Source of the DNA: Streptomyces griseocarneus
GTDB taxonomy: Bacteria; Actinomycetota; Actinomycetes; Streptomycetales; Streptomycetaceae
Length of the DNA: 64,000 bases
NCBI GenBank assembly: GCA_003674045.1
Contig: PENC01000003.1
Span: 1 to 64,000 of the forward strand
Reading direction: 5' to 3'
Part shown: positions 25,726-34,453 of the stretch, one piece after another
Layout: the number at the start of each line of letters is the position of its first letter
How positions within the stretch are numbered: the stretch's first letter is position 1
Made by a program: the position numbers and the translations under genes
Notes under the pieces: model-generated
Told to the model about the DNA's origin: nothing
The model's input: only the letters and a program-made list of their open reading frames with translations
The model's database searches: none

Positions 25726-26939
25726 GCAGGCCGCGGGTGGCCGTCGTCGGCGCCGGGATGGCGGGCGCGCGGTTCGCCCAGCAGTTCCTCGCCCACGCAC
25801 CGGGCGCCGAGGTCACCCTGTACGGGGCCGAGCCACGCGGCCCGTACAACCGCACCCTCCTCGTCGACGTCCTGACCGGCCGCTACGACCCGGACACCGT
25901 CGCCCTGCCCTGCGGCCCGGGCGCGCGGGTACGCACCGGCTGCGAGGTCGCCGCCGTCGACACCGCGGCGCGCACCCTGCGGCTGGCGGGCGGCGGGAGC
26001 GCGGGGTACGACCGCCTGGTGCTCGCCACCGGCGCCGACCCGGTGCTCCCGCCCCTGCGCGGACTGCGCGCCGCCGACGGGACCCTGAAGCCGGGGGTGC
26101 ACCCGCTGCGGACGCTCGACGACTGTCACCTCCTCGCGGAGGACGCGTCCGTCGCGCACCGGGCCGTCGTCATCGGCGGCGGGGTGCTCGGGGTGAGCGC
26201 CGCCCGCGCGCTGGCCGCGCTCGGCCTGCCGACCGACATCGTGCACCGGGCACCGTTCCTGATCGAGCGTCACCTCGACGAGGGAGCCGCCGCCGCACTG
26301 CGCCACGGCCTGCTCTCCCTCGGCGTCGGGGTCCACCCCGGCCGTCAGGTCCGCGCGCTGCACGGCGCCGACCGGGTCACCGGCGCCGAACTCGCCGACG
26401 GCCCCGTCCTCGACACCGACCTCGTCGTGCTCGCGTGCGGCGCGCGCCCCCGCACCGGGCTCGCCCGTGCCGCGGGCCTCAAGGCCGCCGAGGGGATCGT
26501 GGTCGACGACCAGCTCGCCGCCTCGGAGCCCGACGTCTTCGCGATCGGCGACTGCGCCGAGCACCGCGGGACCGTCCACGGCCTGGCCGGTCCCGCCTGG
26601 GACCAGGCCGACGTGCTCGCCGCCCGGCTCTCCGGCGCCGCGCCGGACGCGACGTACACCGGCTCCCGGCCGCTGGCCCGGCTCACCGCGGGCCCCCTCC
26701 AGTACGCCGCGTTCGGCGAGGTCCACGAGGCGCCCGGGACGGACGTGCTGCGGCTGGTGGACGCCACGCGCGGCTCGTACAAGAAGCTCGTGCTGCTCGG
26801 CGACCGGCTCGTCGGCGGCATCCTCCTGGGCGACCTCGCCGCCGTCGGCGACCTCACACGGGCCTTCCTCGGCGACCATGCCGCACTGCCCGCCGACCCC
26901 CTGGATTTGTTCACCACCACGGAAGGAGCCGCCGGATGA
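25722..26939 (+). CDS. FAD/NAD(P)-dependent oxidoreductase (nitrate reductase electron donor)
   Basis: A 405-residue pyridine nucleotide-disulphide oxidoreductase family protein. It has an FAD-binding VAVVGAGMAGARFA at the N-terminus, an NAD-binding VVIGGGVLGVSAA near 148-160, and FAIGDCAEH for the second FAD contact. It resembles the N-terminal flavin half of NirB without the siroheme part, so it most likely passes electrons from NAD(P)H to the nitrate reductase, like NasB. It overlaps the reductase gene by four bases and nirB by four bases (ATGA), so the genes form one translationally coupled unit. Confidence 0.88.
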   Translation: MSRPRVAVVGAGMAGARFAQQFLAHAPGAEVTLYGAEPRGPYNRTLLVDVLTGRYDPDTVALPCGPGARVRTGCEVAAVDTAARTLRLAGGGSAGYDRLVLATGADPVLPPLRGLRAADGTLKPGVHPLRTLDDCHLLAEDASVAHRAVVIGGGVLGVSAARALAALGLPTDIVHRAPFLIERHLDEGAAAALRHGLLSLGVGVHPGRQVRALHGADRVTGAELADGPVLDTDLVVLACGARPRTGLARAAGLKAAEGIVVDDQLAASEPDVFAIGDCAEHRGTVHGLAGPAWDQADVLAARLSGAAPDATYTGSRPLARLTAGPLQYAAFGEVHEAPGTDVLRLVDATRGSYKKLVLLGDRLVGGILLGDLAAVGDLTRAFLGDHAALPADPLDLFTTTEGAAG

Positions 26940-29503
26940 ACGTCAAGGATCTCGTACTGGTCGGTCACGGCATGGTCGGCCAGCGCTTCCTGGAGGCGCT
27001 CTGCGAGGTGCCCGGCGCGGCCGCGCGCCGGCGGGTGACCGTGCTCGCCGAAGAGGGCCGCCCGGCCTACGACAGGGTCCACCTGACCTCGTGGTTCTCC
27101 GGGACGACCGCCGACGAGCTGGGGCTGTGCCCGCCCGGCTTCCTCGCCGAGCACGGCATCGACCTGCGCCTGGGCGACCCGGCGGTCGCCGTGGACCGCG
27201 CCGCGCGCACCGTCACCACGGCCGCCGGGCACACCGTGCCGTACGACGCCCTGGTGCTCGCCACCGGTTCGTACCCCTTCGTGCCGCCCGTGCCGGGGCA
27301 CGACGCCGCGGGCTGCCACGTCTACCGCACGCTCGACGACCTCACCGCGATCAGGGCGGACGCGGACCGGGCCCGGGTCGGCGCGGTGGTCGGCGGCGGA
27401 CTGCTCGGCCTGGAGGCGGCGGGCGCCCTGAAGGCGATGGGGCTGGAGACCCATGTGGTGGAATTCGCACCCCGCCTGATGGCCCTCCAGGTGGACGCGG
27501 GCGGCGGCGAACTGCTGCGCCGCAAGATCGAGGAGCTCGGCGTCGCCGTGCACACGGGCGCGGGCACCGAACGCGTCGAGACCGGACCGGACGGGCGGGT
27601 GTCCGCCATGACGCTCTCCGACGGCAGCCGCCTCGACGCCGACCTGGTGGTCTTCTCCGCGGGCGTACGGCCGCGCGACCGGCTCGCCCGCGACTGCGGA
27701 CTCGCCGTCGGCGCGCGCGGCGGGATCACCGTCGACACCCGCTGCCGCACCGAGGACCCGCACATCTGGGCCGTCGGCGAATGCGCGCAGGCGGCCGACG
27801 GCCGGGTCTACGGGCTCGTCGCCCCCGGCTACGCCATGGCCGAGGCCGCCGCGCGCGATCTGACCGGCGGGGAGGGCCGGTTCACCGGCGGCGACACCTC
27901 GACCGAGCTCAAGCTGCTCGGCGTCGACGTGGCGTCCTTCGGCGACGCGCACGGAGCCACCGAAGGAGCGCTGGAGGTGCTCTACTCCAACACCAGGGCG
28001 GGCGTGTACAAGAAGCTCGTCGTCGGCGCGGACGGCGCGCTGCTCGGCGGCGTACTGGTCGGCGACACCGAGGCGTACGGCATGCTCCGGCCGCTCGTCG
28101 GCTCCACCACCCTGCCAGGCACGCCCGAGCAACTGCTGCTGCCGGGCCGGGACGGCTCGGGCGCGGTGGGCGTGGGCGCGCTGGGCGACGACGCGCTGAT
28201 CTGCTTCTGCCACAACGTCAGCAAGGGCGCCATCCGCACGGCCGTGCGCGACCAGGGGTGCGTCGGCGTCGCCGAGGTCAAGAAGTGCACCAAGGCGGGC
28301 ACGGGGTGCGGAAGCTGCGTCAAGATGCTCGGGGCGATCGTCGGCGAGGAACTCGCCGCGACCGGCGTCGAGCTCTCCCGCGGACTGTGCGAGCACTTCG
28401 CCCACACCCGGGCCGAACTGTACGAGATCGCCCGCGTCAAGGGCATCACCTCCTTCTCGCGGCTGATCGACGGACACGGCACCGGCGAGGGGTGCGAGGT
28501 CTGCAAGCCCGCTGTCGCGTCGATCCTGGCGAGCCTCACGGGCTCCTACGTCCTCGACGGCGAACAGGCCGCGCTGCAGGACACCAACGACCACTTCCTC
28601 GCCAACCTCCAGCGCAACGGCTCCTACTCGGTCGTGCCCCGCGTCCCCGGCGGGGAGATCACCCCCGACGGCCTGATCACCATCGGGGAGATCGCCCGCG
28701 ACTACGGCCTCTACACCAAGATCACGGGCGGTCAGCGCATCGACATGTTCGGCGCCCGCGTCGACGACCTGCCGGGCATCTGGCGCCGCCTGGTCGACGC
28801 GGGCTTCGAGTCGGGCCACGCGTACGGCAAGGCGCTGCGCACGGTGAAGTCCTGCGTCGGGCAGGCCTGGTGCCGCTACGGGGTGCAGGACTCGGTCGCC
28901 CTCGCCATCGAACTGGAGCTGCGCTACCGGGGCCTGCGCTCGCCGCACAAGCTGAAGTCGGCCGTCTCGGGGTGCGCCCGCGAGTGCGCGGAGGCACAGA
29001 GCAAGGACTTCGGCATCATCGCCACTTCCGACGGCTGGAACCTCTACGTGGGCGGCAACGGCGGCATGACCCCGCGCCACGCCGACCTGCTCGCGTCCGG
29101 CCTCGACCACGCCACGCTCATCCGCACCATCGACCGCTTCCTGATGTTCTACATCCGCACCGCCGACCGGCTGGAGCGCACGGCGCCCTGGCTGGAACGG
29201 CTCGACGGCGGCCTGGACCACCTGCGCGAGGTCGTCATGGACGACTCGCTCGGCATCTGCGACGACCTCGACGAGCTGATGCGGCGTCATGTCGAGACGT
29301 ACCAGGACGAGTGGGCGGCCACCCTCGCCGACCCGGACCGCCTGCGGCGGTTCGTCTCCTTCGTCAACGCGCCCGGTGTCCCCGACCCCACCGTGCGTTT
29401 CGTGCCCGAACGCGACCAGATCCGCCCGGCCCGGCCGGACGAGACCCGGGCCGCCGCCCCCGCGCTGATCGCAGGACCGCAGCTGGAGGTGCACACCCGA
29501 TGA
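26936..29503 (+). CDS. nirB: Nitrite reductase (NADH) large subunit
   Basis: An 855-residue NirB that reduces nitrite to ammonia with NADH, using FAD, iron-sulphur clusters and siroheme. It shows an N-terminal FAD/NAD module (LVGHGMVGQRF, AVVGGGLLGLEAAG), a bfd-like [2Fe-2S] region with CFCHN, CTKAGTGCGSC and a following GCEVC, and the C-terminal siroheme domain with SCVGQAWC and SGCARECAE. The ATG overlaps the previous stop. The siroheme it needs may have to come from genes elsewhere, because the adjacent hemD and cbiX are broken. Confidence 0.95.
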   Translation: MNVKDLVLVGHGMVGQRFLEALCEVPGAAARRRVTVLAEEGRPAYDRVHLTSWFSGTTADELGLCPPGFLAEHGIDLRLGDPAVAVDRAARTVTTAAGHTVPYDALVLATGSYPFVPPVPGHDAAGCHVYRTLDDLTAIRADADRARVGAVVGGGLLGLEAAGALKAMGLETHVVEFAPRLMALQVDAGGGELLRRKIEELGVAVHTGAGTERVETGPDGRVSAMTLSDGSRLDADLVVFSAGVRPRDRLARDCGLAVGARGGITVDTRCRTEDPHIWAVGECAQAADGRVYGLVAPGYAMAEAAARDLTGGEGRFTGGDTSTELKLLGVDVASFGDAHGATEGALEVLYSNTRAGVYKKLVVGADGALLGGVLVGDTEAYGMLRPLVGSTTLPGTPEQLLLPGRDGSGAVGVGALGDDALICFCHNVSKGAIRTAVRDQGCVGVAEVKKCTKAGTGCGSCVKMLGAIVGEELAATGVELSRGLCEHFAHTRAELYEIARVKGITSFSRLIDGHGTGEGCEVCKPAVASILASLTGSYVLDGEQAALQDTNDHFLANLQRNGSYSVVPRVPGGEITPDGLITIGEIARDYGLYTKITGGQRIDMFGARVDDLPGIWRRLVDAGFESGHAYGKALRTVKSCVGQAWCRYGVQDSVALAIELELRYRGLRSPHKLKSAVSGCARECAEAQSKDFGIIATSDGWNLYVGGNGGMTPRHADLLASGLDHATLIRTIDRFLMFYIRTADRLERTAPWLERLDGGLDHLREVVMDDSLGICDDLDELMRRHVETYQDEWAATLADPDRLRRFVSFVNAPGVPDPTVRFVPERDQIRPARPDETRAAAPALIAGPQLEVHTR

Positions 29504-29937
29504 CGGCGCGACTTCTCGAACACGACAGCACCGTGCCCCTGGAGGGCGCGACGGTGGAGATCGGCGCCGACGGCGCCTGGACCCAGGTCTGCCGGTACGG
29601 GGACCTGCTGCCCGGACGCGGTGTTGCGGCACTGGTCGACGGCGAGCAGGTGGCCGTCTTCCGTGACCGCGCCGGGGCCCTCTACGCCGTCGACAACCAC
29701 GATCCCTTCAGCGGCGCCCACGTCATCTCCCGCGGCATCACCGGCACGCGCGAGGGTATCCCCGTGGTCTTCTCCCCGATGTACAAGCACGCCTTCGACC
29801 TGCGCACCGGCGCCTGCCTCGACGACGAGCGGGCCCCGGACGGAAGCCCCGCCCGGCTGCGTGTCTGGCCGGTGCGGATCGGGCCGCCTCCGCCCGGCTC
29901 CTCACACGCCGTCGCGCACGATGTGCGCGGGCCGTAG
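29500..29937 (+). CDS. nirD: Nitrite reductase small subunit
   Basis: A 145-residue Rieske-like NirD protein with AVDNHDPFSGAHV and VVFSPMYKHAFDLRTGACL. As in other assimilatory NirD proteins, the two Cys-His pairs of a true Rieske cluster are not complete, so it is probably a structural partner of NirB. It overlaps nirB by four bases and ends the reductase part of the operon. Confidence 0.92.
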   Translation: MTARLLEHDSTVPLEGATVEIGADGAWTQVCRYGDLLPGRGVAALVDGEQVAVFRDRAGALYAVDNHDPFSGAHVISRGITGTREGIPVVFSPMYKHAFDLRTGACLDDERAPDGSPARLRVWPVRIGPPPPGSSHAVAHDVRGP

Positions 29938-29985
29938 CACCCCGGAGCCGCGACCGCCGGCGGTGTGAAACCTCCGCTCCCTACC

Positions 29986-30030
29986 GTTCACATGGGCTCA
30001 CTTCCCCTCACGCCAGCTTCCCCTCACACC
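29986..30030 (+). promoter_or_regulatory. Phased direct repeats upstream of the nitrate transporter gene
   Basis: TCAC occurs at 29988, 29998 and 30008 with a 10-base period and again at 30024, and the 11-mer CTTCCCCTCAC is repeated exactly at 30001 and 30017. The array lies in the short gap between nirD and the transporter start. It may be a binding site for a nitrogen or phosphate regulator; which one cannot be told from sequence. Confidence 0.4.
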
Positions 30031-30045
30031 CGGCAGGTGGCAGCC

Positions 30046-31422
30046 ATGACCGCAACCGTCCAGCCCGTATCGGCCTCCGCGCCACCACGCGCCCGCTTCC
30101 TCGGCGACTGGCGACCGGAGGACCCCGAGTTCTGGGAGCGGACCGGTGCCCGCGTGGCCCGGCGCAATCTGGTGCACTCCGTGCTGACCGAGCACATCGG
30201 CTTCTCCGTGTGGAGCCTGTGGTCGGTGCTCGTCCTCTTCCTCGGCCCCGGCTACGGCGTCGACACGGCGGGCAAGTTCGTACTGACCGCGGTGCCCACG
30301 GCCGTGGGCGCGGCGCTGCGGCTGCCGTACACCTTCGCGGTGGCGCGGTTCGGCGGCCGCAACTGGACGGTGTTCAGCGCGGCACTGCTGCTCGTGCCGA
30401 CCGTCCTGGCGGCCCTGGTGCTCCGGCCCGGGGTCTCGTACGGCACGCTCGTGGCACTGGCCGCCGTGGCGGGCGTGGGCGGCGGCAACTTCGCCTCGTC
30501 GATGGCGAACATCAACTCCTTCTACCCACAGCGACTCAAGGGCCGCGCGCTCGGCGTCAACGCGGGCGGCGGCAACATCGGCGTGGCCACCGTGCAACTC
30601 GTCGGGCTGCTGATCCTCGCCACCGCCGGGGCGGCACATCCACGGCTGCTGCCCGGCGTCTACATCCCGCTCGTCGTGCTCTCCGCGCTCGGCGCGGCAC
30701 TGTGGATGGACAACCTCGGCCCGCAGCGGGGCGAGCGCGGCCCGGGGGCGATGCGGGAGGTGGCGCGGGACGCGCACACCTGGGTGATGTCGCTGCTGTA
30801 CATCGGCACCTTCGGCTCCTTCATCGGCTTCGGCTTCGCCTTCGGGCAGGTCCTCCAGGTGCAGTTCCACGAGCAGTTCGACACCCCGCTCAAGGCCGCG
30901 TACCTCACCTTCCTCGGGCCGCTCGTCGGCTCCCTCAGCCGTCCGCTCGGCGGCCTCCTGGCCGACCGCTGGGGCGGCGCGCGGGTGACACTGTGGAACT
31001 TCGCCGCCATGGCCGCGGGCGCGCTGGCCGTGCTGATCGCCTCCCTCCAGCACTCGCTCGCGCTGTTCCTCACCGGCTTCGTCGCGCTCTTCGTGCTCAG
31101 CGGCCTCGGCAACGGCTCGACGTACAAGATGATCCCGGCGATCTACGCGGTGAAGGCCCGCGCCGCCGAGGAGGCGGGCACGCCCGCGCCCGAGGCCCAG
31201 GAGACCTCGCGCCGCCACGCCTCGGCCCTGATCGGTCTGGCGGGCGCCATCGGGGCCTTCGGCGGGGTGCTGGTCAACGCAGCCTTCCGGGAGACGTTCC
31301 TCAGCACGGACAACGGCGACGCCGCGTACATGGCCTTCCTCGGCTGGTACGCGCTGTGCGCGGCCGTCACCTGGTGGACATACCTGCGCCCCGCCGCCCG
31401 CCGCGCGTTCGGCGGGGTGTGA
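30046..31422 (+). CDS. narK: Nitrate/nitrite transporter, MFS (NarK family)
   Basis: A 458-residue NNP-family transporter with about 12 membrane helices. Typical segments are the first nitrate signature GVGGGNFASSMANINSFYP followed by KGRALGVNAGGGNIGV, and the later FVLSGLGNGSTYKMIP. It imports nitrate, or exchanges it for nitrite, at the cell membrane. I chose the ATG at 30046; upstream in-frame starts lie in the repeat array. It directly follows nirD, so uptake and reduction are probably regulated together. Confidence 0.93.
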   Translation: MTATVQPVSASAPPRARFLGDWRPEDPEFWERTGARVARRNLVHSVLTEHIGFSVWSLWSVLVLFLGPGYGVDTAGKFVLTAVPTAVGAALRLPYTFAVARFGGRNWTVFSAALLLVPTVLAALVLRPGVSYGTLVALAAVAGVGGGNFASSMANINSFYPQRLKGRALGVNAGGGNIGVATVQLVGLLILATAGAAHPRLLPGVYIPLVVLSALGAALWMDNLGPQRGERGPGAMREVARDAHTWVMSLLYIGTFGSFIGFGFAFGQVLQVQFHEQFDTPLKAAYLTFLGPLVGSLSRPLGGLLADRWGGARVTLWNFAAMAAGALAVLIASLQHSLALFLTGFVALFVLSGLGNGSTYKMIPAIYAVKARAAEEAGTPAPEAQETSRRHASALIGLAGAIGAFGGVLVNAAFRETFLSTDNGDAAYMAFLGWYALCAAVTWWTYLRPAARRAFGGV

Positions 31423-31454
31423 TCGCACGCCGACCCGCGTGGGCAGCGGGGGAC

Positions 31455-31490
31455 GGGCTCGGGTGCCGCTCCGGATGAGCGCCCGAGCCC
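31455..31490. terminator. Hairpin after the nitrate operon
   Basis: Perfect nine-pair stem GGGCTCGGG / CCCGAGCCC, with an inner CGCT/AGCG pair, 32 bases after the transporter stop and 23 bases before the next gene. A terminator for the nitrate operon. Confidence 0.6.
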
Positions 31491-31513
31491 ATCCCTTATG
31501 TCAGGATTCATCC

Positions 31514-32044
31514 ATGGACCGTGTCGAGATCGTCCCCATGCAGCTGTCCCACCTGGACGCCGTGCTGAACCTCGGCTACCGCGCGTACGACGTGAACGCG
31601 ATGCCGTACACCTCATGGTCGCTGTCCTCGGTCGCCGTGCACTGGGACGCGCAGCCGGAGGCGTGCTGGGTCGCCGTGGACGACGAGGGGCTGCTCGGCT
31701 TCGTGCTCGGCTCGCTCTCCTACGACGAGCGCGAGGACTGGGGCTATCTCGAGTGGATCGCCCTGGACGAGCGGGCGCAGGGCAAGGGCATCGCGAGCGC
31801 GCTCGTGGAGCGGTGCTGCGAGGGGCTCTTCACGGCGGGCGCCTCACGGATCATCACCGACGTGGAGAGCAGCAACCAGGCCTCGGCGACCCTGATGCGC
31901 CGCAACGGGTTCACCGAGGGCGTCACCGTGACCCTGTTCGTACGGACCCATCCCGAGAAGGCCGCCCAGACGGGCCCGCACGCCCCGCGGGACCCGGCCC
32001 GTGCCCGCCTGCGCCGTGCCGCCCGCGCGACCAGCACGCGCTGA
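31514..32044 (+). CDS. GNAT-family N-acetyltransferase
   Basis: A 176-residue GNAT protein. The acetyl-CoA loop is IALDERAQGKGIASALVE, followed by SSNQASATLMRRNGF, the usual motif B. The C-terminal 25 residues are rich in Arg and Ala and probably disordered. It would acetylate a small amine or a protein; the substrate is not evident. It is separated from the nitrate operon by a hairpin and faces the quinone reductase gene. Confidence 0.85.
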   Translation: MDRVEIVPMQLSHLDAVLNLGYRAYDVNAMPYTSWSLSSVAVHWDAQPEACWVAVDDEGLLGFVLGSLSYDEREDWGYLEWIALDERAQGKGIASALVERCCEGLFTAGASRIITDVESSNQASATLMRRNGFTEGVTVTLFVRTHPEKAAQTGPHAPRDPARARLRRAARATSTR

Positions 32045-32080
32045 CGGACCGTCCGGTCGTCGTGACGGGTCCCGCACCGG

Positions 32081-32998
32081 TCAGGGAGTCAGCACGATCT
32101 TGCCGCGGGTGTGTCCCCGCTCCAGTCGCTCGAACGCCGCGTGGACGTCGTCCAGCGGGAACACCGCGGCGACGGGCACCTCCAGCGCGCCGTCCGCGAC
32201 CAGCAGGAGAAGCTCCCCGAACACGTCGGTGCCGGCCGCGGACGCGCTGCCCTCCGCCTTCGCGCCGTACTGCCGGGCGGCCGCGAAGTCGATGATCGTG
32301 TCGATCCGCGCTGGGTCCACTCCCAGTTCGACCGCGAGCTTCACATAGCCGTCGCCGTGCGTGTCGACGAACGCGTCGATCCGCTTCGCCGCCTCGCGCA
32401 GCCGGTCGGCCAGACCGTCGCCGTAGGCGACCGGTGTGATCCCGCGGGAGGCCAGCCATTCATGGTTCGCCGGGCCCGCGATGCCGATCACCTCGGCCCC
32501 CGCGAGCCGGGCCAGCTGGGCGACGAGGAACCCCACGCCCCCCGCTGCCCCGGACACCACCAGCGTGTCGCCCAGCTCCGGTGACACCGCGCGTACGGCC
32601 GCGACAGCCGTCGTCCCGGCGACGAACAGGGAACCCGCGACCTCCCAGGGGACCCCTGCGGGCCTGGGGACCAGCTCGTCCGCACGCGCGATCACATACT
32701 CGGCGTGACTGGCGCGCCGATCGCTGTGACCGGCGACTTCGTCCCCCGCCGTGACGTTCCCGACCCCCGGGCCGACCTTCTCGACCACCCCGGCCAGGTC
32801 GCTGCCCTGGCCCGAGGGGAAGGTGGCGGGCCACATCTCGTGCAACAGCCCCTCGCGGATCTTCGCCTCGCCCGGGTTGATGCCCGCGGCCCTGACCCTG
32901 ACCAGGACTTCCCCTTCCCCCGGCTCGGGAAGCGGCACGTCTTCCACTCGCAGGACGTCGATCCCGCCGTACTCGTCGAATCGCACAGCCTTCGGCAT
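32081..32998 (-). CDS. NADP-dependent quinone oxidoreductase-like protein (MDR family)
   Basis: A 305-residue zinc-less medium-chain dehydrogenase. It has the GroES-like N-terminal fold (VRVRAAGINPGEAKIREG), a nucleotide-binding VSGAAGGVGFLVAQLA, and a C-terminal HTRGKIVL ending typical of the family. It would reduce quinones or enones with NADPH. It follows the P450 and glycosyltransferase genes on the same strand, 60 bases after the P450 stop, so a shared function in modifying a small molecule is possible. Confidence 0.88.
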   Translation of the reverse strand: MPKAVRFDEYGGIDVLRVEDVPLPEPGEGEVLVRVRAAGINPGEAKIREGLLHEMWPATFPSGQGSDLAGVVEKVGPGVGNVTAGDEVAGHSDRRASHAEYVIARADELVPRPAGVPWEVAGSLFVAGTTAVAAVRAVSPELGDTLVVSGAAGGVGFLVAQLARLAGAEVIGIAGPANHEWLASRGITPVAYGDGLADRLREAAKRIDAFVDTHGDGYVKLAVELGVDPARIDTIIDFAAARQYGAKAEGSASAAGTDVFGELLLLVADGALEVPVAAVFPLDDVHAAFERLERGHTRGKIVLTP

Positions 32999-33058
32999 GG
33001 CCCGCTCCTCGCGTTCGTGGCACGTAAGCCTCACGGTGCAACGGCGGGGGAGTCCGGT

Positions 33059-34399
33059 TTATGCCGATCTGTATGGATCGTGCGGGCTGTGGGCCCGTGG
33101 GTGCACGGTCATGCGGATGTCGTCGGCCGCCCAGAGCACGAACCGTTCGACCGGCGTCACCTCGTGCCCCGGCACGGGCGCGAACCGGAAGCGCTTGAGC
33201 AGGACCGCCAGGACCAGCATCGCCTCGGCCGTGGCGAGAGCGGCGCCCTCGCACCCCCGCGGCCCCATCCCGAAGGGAAGGTAGGCCAGCCTCGGCCGCT
33301 TGGCCGTCTCCTCCGGGGTGAAGCGCTCGGGCACGAACTTCTCCGGCTCCGGCCAGTGGCCGGGGTTCATATGGACGGCCCAGAACGGACAGAAGACCGT
33401 CGTCCCGGCCGGGATGACATAGTCGCCCAGGACCAGGGCCTCGGTCGTCTCCCGCGCGCCGTACGGGCCGGGCGGGTAGAGCCGCATCGCCTCCTTGAGG
33501 ACCATCTCCAGATAGCCGAGCCGCCGCAGGTCGCCGTACTCCGGCGCCGCGCGGCCGCCGAGCACGCGGTCCAGCTCGTCCGTGACCCGGCCGGCCGCCC
33601 CGGGGTGCCGCCCCAGCAGGTGCAGGGTCCACGAGACGGCCACTCCGGTCGTGTGGTGGGCGGCCAGCATCGCCATCATGACCGTGTCCCGGATGCGCGC
33701 CGGCCGCTCCCCGGCCTCTACGAGTGCCCCGATCAGATCGCTCCTGTCCCCGCGCCCGCCGGAGCGGTGTGCCGCGACCACCCGGTCGACGAGTGCGCGC
33801 AGGTACGCGAGGGCCTCCGCCGCGCGTCCCTCCTGCCGGCCCGGCACCGGCACCTGGTAGAGCCGCCCGAGATGCTCGGTGAGCACCTCCTCGAACGCGG
33901 CCACGGCCCGGTCCGGGTCCTCGGCCTCCCCGCCCAGCGCGTACACGCAGATCATCCGCAGGGACAGCGCGGTGAGGTCCTTCTGCAACGCCACGGGCTC
34001 GCGGGCGGCAGCACACCCGCCCCAGCGGTCCGCGAGCGCCGTCACCAGCGTGGTGAACCGCGCGAAGTGCCGCTCATGGGACGGACGCCCGGCCAGCACC
34101 GACAGCAGCACCCGCCGCCACGGCCCGTGCTCCCCGGCGGGCATCACCTGCAGATTGCCCGCCTCGAACAGCGGCTCGAGAAACGCGAACAACCGCTCAG
34201 GCCGCTTGTCGATCCCCGCCACTGCCTCCAGCAGCACGGGATCGGCGACGGACACCGCCGTCTCCGCCCCCGGGAGCTGAAACCGCACGACGGGCCCGTA
34301 CGCGGCATGCAGCCGCAACTGATAGACGTGCAGCCCACCCGCCTCCGCGACAGCACCAGCCCCACCGTCCGCCCGGGGCTCGGGACCGGGGATGTCCAT
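33059..34399 (-). CDS. Cytochrome P450 (CYP, eukaryote-like layout)
   Basis: A P450 of about 446 residues. Marks are AAHHTT in the I helix, the ExxR motif KEAMR, PERFTPEE, and the heme loop FGMGPRGCEG with cysteine near residue 383. Its layout with a proline-rich PGPEP start and PERF motif is closer to class II P450s than to the polyketide P450 at 13.0 kb. The start is uncertain: ATG at 34399 or GTG at 34408. It begins 54 bases after the glycosyltransferase stop and probably shares its transcript. The substrate is unknown. Confidence 0.9.
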   Translation of the reverse strand: MDIPGPEPRADGGAGAVAEAGGLHVYQLRLHAAYGPVVRFQLPGAETAVSVADPVLLEAVAGIDKRPERLFAFLEPLFEAGNLQVMPAGEHGPWRRVLLSVLAGRPSHERHFARFTTLVTALADRWGGCAAAREPVALQKDLTALSLRMICVYALGGEAEDPDRAVAAFEEVLTEHLGRLYQVPVPGRQEGRAAEALAYLRALVDRVVAAHRSGGRGDRSDLIGALVEAGERPARIRDTVMMAMLAAHHTTGVAVSWTLHLLGRHPGAAGRVTDELDRVLGGRAAPEYGDLRRLGYLEMVLKEAMRLYPPGPYGARETTEALVLGDYVIPAGTTVFCPFWAVHMNPGHWPEPEKFVPERFTPEETAKRPRLAYLPFGMGPRGCEGAALATAEAMLVLAVLLKRFRFAPVPGHEVTPVERFVLWAADDIRMTVHPRAHSPHDPYRSA

Positions 34400-34453
34400 G
34401 CTGCCCACGCTACTGTGGCAACTGCCCGGGGTGAAGGAGGCCTTGCACAGGTC

